In this document: positions 1 to 6,551 of the stretch, piece by piece
Layout of the letters: each line of letters starts with the position of its first letter
Numbering within the stretch: position 1 is the stretch's first letter
NCBI GenBank assembly: GCA_903970295.1
Contig: CAJCHQ010000170.1
Location: 1 to 8,836, forward strand
Direction: 5' to 3'
Origin: Bryobacterales bacterium
Lineage (GTDB): Bacteria > Cyanobacteriota > Vampirovibrionia > Obscuribacterales > Obscuribacteraceae
Length of the DNA: 8,836 nt
Made by a program: the position numbers and the translations under genes
The notes under the pieces: generated by a model
Databases searched by the model: none
Seen by the model: the letters and a program-made list of their open reading frames with translations, nothing else
What the model was told of the DNA's origin: nothing

Positions 1-95
1 TCTATCTTCCATCTATATAGATATAGGCATCGGATCGTCGGAGATGAAAACGGCTTCGTTGAGCGAGTCGTTCCCTCATCGACTTTGGAGGTAAT
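1..95 (+). promoter_or_regulatory. Leader region of the pyrimidine-catabolism cluster
   Basis: This stretch precedes the first gene. A perfect 12-bp palindrome, ATCTATATAGAT, lies at 11-22 and is followed by a second TATAG-type stretch to about 26. It could be an operator or contain a -10 element (TATAGA/TATAGG), but no convincing -35 box can be placed and the window starts only ten bases before it. A tiny open frame (ATG 44-46 to TAA 92-94, 16 codons) ends one base before the GTG start of the aminotransferase. The region could equally be the end of a longer intergenic space or lie within an operon that begins upstream. Confidence 0.3.
87..92 (+). promoter_or_regulatory. Ribosome binding site GGAGGT for the aminotransferase
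   Basis: GGAGGT stands only three bases before the GTG at 96. The ATG at 94 is not usable because it is directly followed by TGA in its frame. A TTG at 105 in the GTG frame is 12 bases from the site, so GTG at 96 is preferred although its spacing is short. Confidence 0.55.
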
Positions 96-1403
96 GTGAA
101 AGCTTTGCTGAGTCGGGAAGAGCTGAAAGAGAAAAGGGGAAAATACATCGTCCCAGGCGTCAAGCAGCTCTTCAGCGATGCACCACATCTGGTGCGCGGT
201 GAAATGCAATATCTCTTTGATGAAAAAGGCAAACGATATCTCGATATGTTTGCCGGTATAGTCACAGTCAGTGTCGGTCATTGCCACCCGAAGGTGGTCG
301 CTAGAACAGTCGAGCAGGTCAAAACTCTGCAGCATACTTCGACCATTTTTATGACCCAACCGATGGTCGACCTGGCAGAAAAGCTGGCGCAGATAACGCC
401 TGGTAAACTTTCCAAAAGTTTCATCACCAATTCAGGCACCGAAGCCAATGAGTCAGCGGTGCGCATGGCCAAATTGGCTAGCGGGCGTCAAGAAGTGATT
501 GCACTCAAGCATTCTTATCATGGCGAATCGCATCTGACTTCCAGTCTCACCGGTAATTGGACATGGCGACCGGAATTGCCGCCGGCGGCAGGCATCGTCT
601 TTGCTGAGAATTGTTATTGCTACCGTTGCCCATTCGGCAAAACGCCAAACAGCTGCAATTTGGAGTGCGCTCAAGACGTTGAGAAAGTAATCCAGACTGA
701 AACTAGCGGCAAACCTGCTGTCATGATTGCCGAGCCGATTCAAGGTGTAGGCGGTGCGATTACGCCGCACGCCGATTACTTCAAAGAAGTGAAACGCATT
801 CTGGAAAAATACGGCGCGCTTTTCATTGCCGATGAAGTGCAAACAGGAGTTGGGCGCACAGGCAACCACTGGTTTGGTATCACCAACTGGGATGTCGAGC
901 CGGATTTCATCACCATGGCCAAAGGACTGGCCAACGGTTTTCCGATCGGGGCCATGATCACGACCGCGGAAGTTGCCGACCGTTGTCAAAAACAGCAGAT
1001 CAATACTTTTGGCGGTAATCCAGTTTCCTCCACCACCGCCCTGGCTGTGCTTGAAACCATCGAAGAAGAACGCTTGATGGAAAATGCCAAAGTCGTCGGC
1101 CAGCATTTGCTGGAGGGTTTGAAAGATCTGGCCAAGTCGTTTCCAATTATGGCCGACATTCGCGGTAAAGGTTTGATGATCGGCGTGGAGTTGGCTGGTC
1201 CCCACAAGGAGCCGCTGCCTGCCGAGACCGCGCGCGTCCTCGAGCACGCCAAAGATGACGGCGTCATTCTGGGCAAAGGTGGCTTGTATGGTAACGTCTT
1301 GCGCATCAAGCCGCCCATGTGTGTGACCAGAGAAGATGTCGATACGATGCTCAAGACGCTCAGGCTAGCGCTGGAAAAAACAAGCAAGGTGCCTGTCGCC
1401 TGA
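96..1403 (+). CDS. Class III PLP aminotransferase, AGXT2-like (beta-alanine / beta-aminoisobutyrate transaminase)
   Basis: A 435-residue fold-type I, class III aminotransferase, probably cytosolic. Visible PLP-site motifs are SGTEAN (113-118, phosphate binding), SYHG (140-143, ring stacking), IADEVQTGVGR (244-254, Asp246 for the pyridine nitrogen), MAKGLANGFP (274-283, Schiff-base Lys276) and NTFGGNP (303-309). A cysteine-rich insert (Cys173, 175, 178, 187, 191) sits where AGXT2-type enzymes also carry a Cys-rich segment, and the C-terminal half (DIRGKGLMIGVEL, RIKPPMCVT) resembles AGXT2. Next to beta-ureidopropionase and preTA, the likely job is transfer of the amino group from beta-alanine or beta-aminoisobutyrate to pyruvate or glyoxylate, giving (methyl)malonate semialdehyde. 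The substrate is inferred from context; a 4-aminobutyrate or other omega-amino acid transaminase cannot be excluded. The GTG start is chosen for GGAGGT at 87-92. The next gene starts 64 bases downstream. Confidence 0.9.
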   Translation: MKALLSREELKEKRGKYIVPGVKQLFSDAPHLVRGEMQYLFDEKGKRYLDMFAGIVTVSVGHCHPKVVARTVEQVKTLQHTSTIFMTQPMVDLAEKLAQITPGKLSKSFITNSGTEANESAVRMAKLASGRQEVIALKHSYHGESHLTSSLTGNWTWRPELPPAAGIVFAENCYCYRCPFGKTPNSCNLECAQDVEKVIQTETSGKPAVMIAEPIQGVGGAITPHADYFKEVKRILEKYGALFIADEVQTGVGRTGNHWFGITNWDVEPDFITMAKGLANGFPIGAMITTAEVADRCQKQQINTFGGNPVSSTTALAVLETIEEERLMENAKVVGQHLLEGLKDLAKSFPIMADIRGKGLMIGVELAGPHKEPLPAETARVLEHAKDDGVILGKGGLYGNVLRIKPPMCVTREDVDTMLKTLRLALEKTSKVPVA

Positions 1404-1467
1404 AGCTTTGCGCCGCAGGATTCACTGGTATCAATAGTTTCGATCTGCTGCAGGAGAACTAACAATA

Positions 1468-2355
<888 letters not shown>

Positions 2356-2467
2356 CTTTTAACATTCGCTCACGGCGGGCGCAATCTTTGGGCCCGGCCT
2401 TGATTGAGGGGGCCCCAAGCAAATCAATCGCATATGCGGGCACAAGCTTAGACTAAGAGAAAAAGCC
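2356..2467 (+). other. Structured gap with overlapping inverted repeats before preT
   Basis: The 112-base gap holds several inverted repeats that partly exclude each other. TTGGGCCC (2388-2395) pairs with GGGCCCCAA (2410-2418) with one bulge. TTGATT (2400-2405) pairs with AATCAA (2422-2427) around the palindrome GGGGCCCC (2409-2416). A separate palindrome, CGCATATGCG, lies at 2429-2438. No T-run follows any stem, so it does not look like a standard intrinsic terminator. It could be an operator, an mRNA-processing hairpin or an attenuator-like element. Before the preT ATG only a weak purine stretch (TAAGAGA, 2454-2460) serves as ribosome binding site. Confidence 0.45.
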
Positions 2468-3865
2468 ATGGCAGAACATTACAAACCACACAAATATAAA
2501 GCCTGGGAAATGGACCTGGAAGAGCGCTTTCAGGAGGTCTTTCCACCTTTGAGCGAGCGCGAAGCGGTGGCGGAAGCTAATCGCTGCTTATATTGCTACG
2601 ACGCACCTTGCATGACGGCATGCCCGACGCACATCGACATTCCCACTTTTATTCGCAAGATTTCAACCGGTAATGTCAAAGGTTCCGCTAAGACTATTCT
2701 CGAGTCGAATCTGATGGGCGCCAGTTGCTCGCGAGTTTGCCCGGTGCAAGAATTGTGCGAAGGGGCTTGTGTATTAGAAGAAGACCAAAAGCCAATTGCC
2801 ATTGGGCGCTTGCAGCGTTACGCAATGGATTATGCTGCCAGTAAAAAAATTACTTTCTTCAAGAAAGGCGCAGCCAACGGGTTCAAAATTGCAGTTGTCG
2901 GAGCCGGGCCGGCCGGACTTTCTTGCGCCGGCGAATTAGCCAAGCTTGGTTATGACGTCACTTGTTATGAAAAGAAAGAGTGGGCGGGCGGACTCGATAC
3001 ATACGGCATTGTCGTCTTTCGCGAACCGGTCGAAGTCAGTTTGTCCGAAGTCAAAATGATCGAGAGTCTTGGCGTTAAAATCAAGACCAATGTCACCATT
3101 GGTAGTGACATTACTTTCGAGCAATTGCTCAAGGATCATGATGCCATTTTCGTCAGCGTCGGTTTAGGTGCTGTGCCCGACATGGAAATTCCTGGTGAAG
3201 ATTTGGAAGGTGTGTTGGACGGGCTTGAATTCATCGAAGAGACAAAAACGAAACCGCTGGACTCGATCAAATTCGGCAAACGTATTTGTGTAATCGGGGC
3301 CGGCAACACCGGCATCGATTGTGCCACCATCGCCAGACGTCTGGGCGCTGAGCGTGTCACTATGGTCTATCGCAGAAGCGAAGCCGAGATGCCCGCCTAT
3401 CACTTCGAATATGAATTCGCTTTGACTGAAGGTGTCGGCTTTTCTTTCCTGACTCAGCCGGTCGAAATCATCGGCAACGGCAAAGTCGAAGGTTTGAAGT
3501 GCATACGTATGGATCTTGGCCAGCCCGACGCTTCCGGTCGTCGCACCGCCGTGCCTGTACCTGACTCGGAGTTCGTACTGCCGGCCGATATGGTGATTAA
3601 GGCAATCGGTCAGAAAAAACATCATCCGATCGTGAAAAAATTGGCCGAACTCGGCGTCAAAGATAGCAAAGGCTACATCGCCGTCGATGGAGAGACAAAC
3701 TGCACTGACAATCCCAAGATATTTGCTGGGGGCGATTGCATTCGTAGTAAAGGTGAAGCATCGACTGTGATGGCGGTCCAGGATGGCAAGATCGCCGCTA
3801 AAGGCATTCATGCCAGATTGACCAAGACTGAGGCGACGAAGATAGTTGCTGCCAGTCGTGTTTGA
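2468..3865 (+). CDS. preT: NAD-dependent dihydropyrimidine dehydrogenase subunit PreT
   Basis: A 465-residue iron-sulfur flavoprotein related to the glutamate synthase small chain and to the N-terminal half of mammalian dihydropyrimidine dehydrogenase. The N-terminal part carries Cys40, 43, 48, 52 and Cys91, 97, 101, spaced as the ligands of the two N-terminal [4Fe-4S] clusters of DPD. Gln116 (GRLQR) falls at the place of the unusual glutamine ligand of DPD. The first Rossmann motif VVGAGPAG (143-150) binds FAD and the second VIGAGNTG (275-282) the nicotinamide cofactor. The C-terminal FAD motif is IFAGGD (418-423). It takes electrons from NADH and hands them to PreA, which reduces uracil or thymine. 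The start ATG at 2468 is the natural N-terminus of the family. preA follows after 89 bases. NADH rather than NADPH preference is inferred from the bacterial two-subunit family and not proven here. Confidence 0.93.
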   Translation: MAEHYKPHKYKAWEMDLEERFQEVFPPLSEREAVAEANRCLYCYDAPCMTACPTHIDIPTFIRKISTGNVKGSAKTILESNLMGASCSRVCPVQELCEGACVLEEDQKPIAIGRLQRYAMDYAASKKITFFKKGAANGFKIAVVGAGPAGLSCAGELAKLGYDVTCYEKKEWAGGLDTYGIVVFREPVEVSLSEVKMIESLGVKIKTNVTIGSDITFEQLLKDHDAIFVSVGLGAVPDMEIPGEDLEGVLDGLEFIEETKTKPLDSIKFGKRICVIGAGNTGIDCATIARRLGAERVTMVYRRSEAEMPAYHFEYEFALTEGVGFSFLTQPVEIIGNGKVEGLKCIRMDLGQPDASGRRTAVPVPDSEFVLPADMVIKAIGQKKHHPIVKKLAELGVKDSKGYIAVDGETNCTDNPKIFAGGDCIRSKGEASTVMAVQDGKIAAKGIHARLTKTEATKIVAASRV

Positions 3866-3939
3866 CCGACACGTGCGGATGTAAACCTGTCGGAGCCTGG
3901 GAAAAAGAGTGCGGTTTAACCGTAAGCAAAGTTCTAACA

Positions 3940-3944
3940 AAGGA
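3940..3944 (+). promoter_or_regulatory. Ribosome binding site AAGGA fixing the preA start
   Basis: AAGGA lies ten bases before the ATG at 3955. Homology to PreA begins right after this ATG (LEIDFAGIKSPNPF), so 3955 is taken as the start instead of the TTG at 3862 that overlaps the preT stop codon. Confidence 0.6.
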
Positions 3945-3954
3945 CAAGAACAAA

Positions 3955-5292
3955 ATGGCCAATCTCGAAATTGATTTTGCCGGTATCAAATCTCCAAATC
4001 CTTTTTGGTTGGCTTCGGCCCCTCCGAGCAATTCCGCTTATCAGGTCCAGAAAGCTTTCGAACAGGGCTGGGGTGGTGCGGTTTGGAAAACTATCGGAGC
4101 GCCCGTTCTCAACGTCTGCAATCGCTACGGCACGATTGACTACAAAGGCAGCAAAATCATCGGATTGAACAACGTTGAATTGATCAGCGATCGACCGATT
4201 GAACTGAACTTGAAAGAAATTGCCGAAGTGAAAAGGAATTTTCCTAATCATGCGGTAATCGTATCAGTCATGGTCGAATCGAAAAAAGAAGCCTGGCAGG
4301 ACGTGATCAAGCGTTCAGAAGAGACCGGATGCGACGGCTTCGAACTGAACTTCGGTTGCCCGCACGGCATGTCTGAGCGGGGCATGGGCTCTGCGATGGG
4401 GCAAGTGCCTGAGTATACGTGCATGGTCACCGATTGGGTCATGGATGTCGCGACCAAACCGGTAATCGTTAAACTGACTCCGAATATCACCGATATTGTG
4501 CAGCCGGCGCGCGCGGCGGTGAAGGGAAGAGCGTCCGCCCTCTCTCTGATCAACACGATTAACAGCATCATGGGAGTTGACCTCGACACTTTTGAATTGC
4601 GCCCCAATGTTGGTGGCAAGGGCGGGCATGGTGGCTATGCCGGTCCGGCGGTAAAACCGATCGCCCTGCATTTGCTCAGTGCCGTGGCCAACGACCCTGA
4701 AGTGCAAAAAGCAAGGCTGCCGATCTCTGGCATAGGCGGCATAGAGACATGGCAAGACTGTGTGGAATTCATGCTCTTGGGCTCATTGAGCGTGCAGGTA
4801 TGTACTGCCGTTATGCACTGGGGCTTTCGCATCGTCGAAGACATGATTGAGGGAATGTCGAACTGGATGGACGATAAAGGATTCCAAACTGTTTATGACT
4901 TCGTCGGCAAGTCGTTGCCGCGTGTGTCTTCATTTGGAGATTTCGATCTCGGTTTTCAATCAGTGGCTAAGATCAATCACGACAAATGCATTCAGTGCAA
5001 TCTCTGCTTCATTGCTTGCAACGATGCTGCTCATCAGTGCATCGATTTGCACGATTTGAAGTTGACCAAAGAAGCCAACGAACGACTTTACCCGGTCGTG
5101 CGTGAACCAGATTGTGTAGGATGCGCATTATGTTCGACTGTGTGTCCAGTCGATGATTGCATTACAATGGTGCCAATCGATACTGGGCGTCCGCACATAA
5201 CCTGGAATCAGTTGACGACTTCACGTCCTGAAGTTCTAGAATGGAACAAAATGGAAGAGTACCGTAAGGAAGCGAAGATTCACATCCATTGA
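3955..5292 (+). CDS. preA: NAD-dependent dihydropyrimidine dehydrogenase subunit PreA
   Basis: A 445-residue protein: an FMN-binding dihydroorotate-dehydrogenase-like TIM barrel (about 1-330) plus a C-terminal 2x[4Fe-4S] ferredoxin domain. The active-site segment is ELNFGCPHGMSERGMG (130-145), with Asn132 and the catalytic Cys135. LINTINS (198-204) matches the Asn-Thr pair that holds the pyrimidine in DPD, and SGIGGIETW (258-266) is the FMN-phosphate loop. Cluster ligands are Cys345, 348, 351, 355 and Cys387, 390, 393, 397. With PreT it forms the dehydrogenase that reduces uracil to 5,6-dihydrouracil in the cytosol. The residue before the catalytic Cys is Gly, where mammalian and E. coli enzymes have Ser; many bacterial PreA proteins also have NFGCPHG. 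The frame is open upstream to a TTG at 3862, but that stretch shows no PreA homology. The stop overlaps the TTG start of the TPR gene. Confidence 0.95.
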   Translation: MANLEIDFAGIKSPNPFWLASAPPSNSAYQVQKAFEQGWGGAVWKTIGAPVLNVCNRYGTIDYKGSKIIGLNNVELISDRPIELNLKEIAEVKRNFPNHAVIVSVMVESKKEAWQDVIKRSEETGCDGFELNFGCPHGMSERGMGSAMGQVPEYTCMVTDWVMDVATKPVIVKLTPNITDIVQPARAAVKGRASALSLINTINSIMGVDLDTFELRPNVGGKGGHGGYAGPAVKPIALHLLSAVANDPEVQKARLPISGIGGIETWQDCVEFMLLGSLSVQVCTAVMHWGFRIVEDMIEGMSNWMDDKGFQTVYDFVGKSLPRVSSFGDFDLGFQSVAKINHDKCIQCNLCFIACNDAAHQCIDLHDLKLTKEANERLYPVVREPDCVGCALCSTVCPVDDCITMVPIDTGRPHITWNQLTTSRPEVLEWNKMEEYRKEAKIHIH

Positions 5293-6524
5293 GCCGATTT
5301 CTGTCAGCCTGTAAGCGGCGTGAGTGCATCACGTTTATTCTCTTGTTCTCGATATTGGGAACACAAGCAAAAAGCGTAGCCAAAGTTTCGCCAGAAGTTT
5401 ATCAAAAAGCAGTCGCCGCATACCAGCTGGGCGATTATAAAAAGCTGTTTGCTTACCTTGAGAAAGACAATGATGTGCAGTCGATTCTTCTGTTAGGCCA
5501 GGCATTGCAAGCAGAAGGTATGGATAGTTCGATCCAAAATTTTTTGCGGGTGGAGAAAATCAGTCCTTTCAATACAGAGGCGATTGTTGCTCACGGCGAA
5601 TTCGATCTTAAACGCCGTCGGTTCAAAGAGGCTGCGGATAAGGCAAAAGCTGTTCTTGCGCAGCATCCGGATAATGCTGAAGCTTTATCGCTTATGGGGC
5701 GATGTCTCTTTATATCCGGTCATGAAAAAGAGGGTTTTGCAGCGATGAATAAAGCGCTGACAATGGCTCCGAAATCCATAGAGGTTTATCAAAACCTCGT
5801 TGCTACTTATTGTGATCAGCTCGAATTTGAGAAAGCTCAGACCGTGCTTGATCGGCTGGTTAGCGCCAATCCACACAGACCCCTGCCGTTACTGAGGCGA
5901 GCCCGGTTTTTCACAGGAATCGCTAAGGCAGACCTGGGTATTGAAGACTGCAATCGGGCCCTGGCCATTAACCCGACGTATCAGTCCGCTCTGCTTGAAC
6001 GTGCCAATCTTTTTTTCAACAAAGGTGAATATGGTAAAGCCCTTACCAGCGCTTCCGCTGCTGTTGACGCACTTCAGGAGAATAGCTTTCTCTGTGCAGC
6101 GCTGCGCATGAGAATTCGTTGTGAGCACAAGTTAGGCCGGACTGCAGACGCAATCAAAGATTTGAACGTACTTTTGAAGGACGTAGATAGATTGGATACA
6201 ATTTCGAATGGCACACGCGATGCCGTTTTGGAGCGTGCACGTGATTACGAGTCTTTGAAAAAATACGCACAAGCACTGCGAGACGTTCAGATCGTGCGGA
6301 AGTTTTTTCCTAAGAGTAACGACGCCACGGTCTTTGCCGCTCGGCTTTATGGCGAAATGGGTAATTTTACGAAATCATTGATCGAGTTGAACCACTTGAT
6401 TGAGGTTGATAAATCGGTGCCCGAGTGGTACAGATTGCGAGCTAAGGTGCTAGCGAATTTAGGCAAAACAAAAGAGGCTGAAGCCGATTTGGCCATCGCT
6501 AAACAATTGGAAGCTCATTTGTAA
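5289..6524 (+). CDS. Exported tetratricopeptide-repeat protein, unknown role
   Basis: A 411-residue protein with a Sec-type N-terminus: basic KRRE (9-12), a hydrophobic core ITFILLFSILG (14-24) and a likely cleavage after TQA or nearby. The rest (about 37-410) is a row of roughly ten TPR-like helix pairs with about 34-residue periodicity, e.g. EALSLMGRCL...KALTMAP (131-161), ALLERANLFFNKGEYGKAL (234-252) and WYRLRAKVLANLGKTKEAEADL (380-401), described here by ends only. There is no catalytic motif. The likely role is a protein-binding scaffold in the periplasm or outside the cell; the partner is unknown. The TTG start at 5289 overlaps the preA stop (TTGA). It is favoured because no ATG or GTG lies between it and the signal peptide, although the nearest purine run (TAAGGA, 5265-5270) is rather far. 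The overlap suggests translational coupling to preA, but a link to pyrimidine breakdown is not evident. Confidence 0.8.
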   Translation: MSRFLSACKRRECITFILLFSILGTQAKSVAKVSPEVYQKAVAAYQLGDYKKLFAYLEKDNDVQSILLLGQALQAEGMDSSIQNFLRVEKISPFNTEAIVAHGEFDLKRRRFKEAADKAKAVLAQHPDNAEALSLMGRCLFISGHEKEGFAAMNKALTMAPKSIEVYQNLVATYCDQLEFEKAQTVLDRLVSANPHRPLPLLRRARFFTGIAKADLGIEDCNRALAINPTYQSALLERANLFFNKGEYGKALTSASAAVDALQENSFLCAALRMRIRCEHKLGRTADAIKDLNVLLKDVDRLDTISNGTRDAVLERARDYESLKKYAQALRDVQIVRKFFPKSNDATVFAARLYGEMGNFTKSLIELNHLIEVDKSVPEWYRLRAKVLANLGKTKEAEADLAIAKQLEAHL

Positions 6525-6551
6525 CAAGCGCTTGAATGGCGCCGTTTCACG
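6525..6551. other. Short convergent gap with a 10-bp palindrome
   Basis: Only 27 bases separate the stop codons of the TPR gene (+) and the GH16 gene (-). CAAGCGCTTG (6525-6534) is a perfect palindrome directly after the TPR stop, and GGCGCC lies at 6539-6544. Neither leaves room for a normal loop, and no T-run follows on either strand, so this is not called as an intrinsic terminator. Confidence 0.4.

Noticed and set aside
2..265. 87-codon open frame on the minus strand at the left edge
   Set aside because: It overlaps the start of the aminotransferase and its leader; no motif and no ribosome binding site of note.
453..1247. 264-codon open frame on the minus strand
   Set aside because: It lies wholly inside the aminotransferase gene, whose motifs are unmistakable; the antisense translation shows no known motif.
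986..1465. 159-codon open frame on the minus strand
   Set aside because: Antisense to the 3' part of the aminotransferase gene; composition is that of a shadow frame.
3164..3940. 258-codon open frame on the minus strand
   Set aside because: It is antisense to preT and its gap to preA; no domain is recognisable, and the preT frame explains the coding signal.
4315..4755. 146-codon open frame on the minus strand
   Set aside because: Antisense to the PreA active-site and FMN-binding region; many His/Arg residues typical of a shadow frame.
6525..6551. Bidirectional intrinsic terminator between convergent genes
   Set aside because: The palindromes are perfect but loop-less and short, with no T-runs on either strand.
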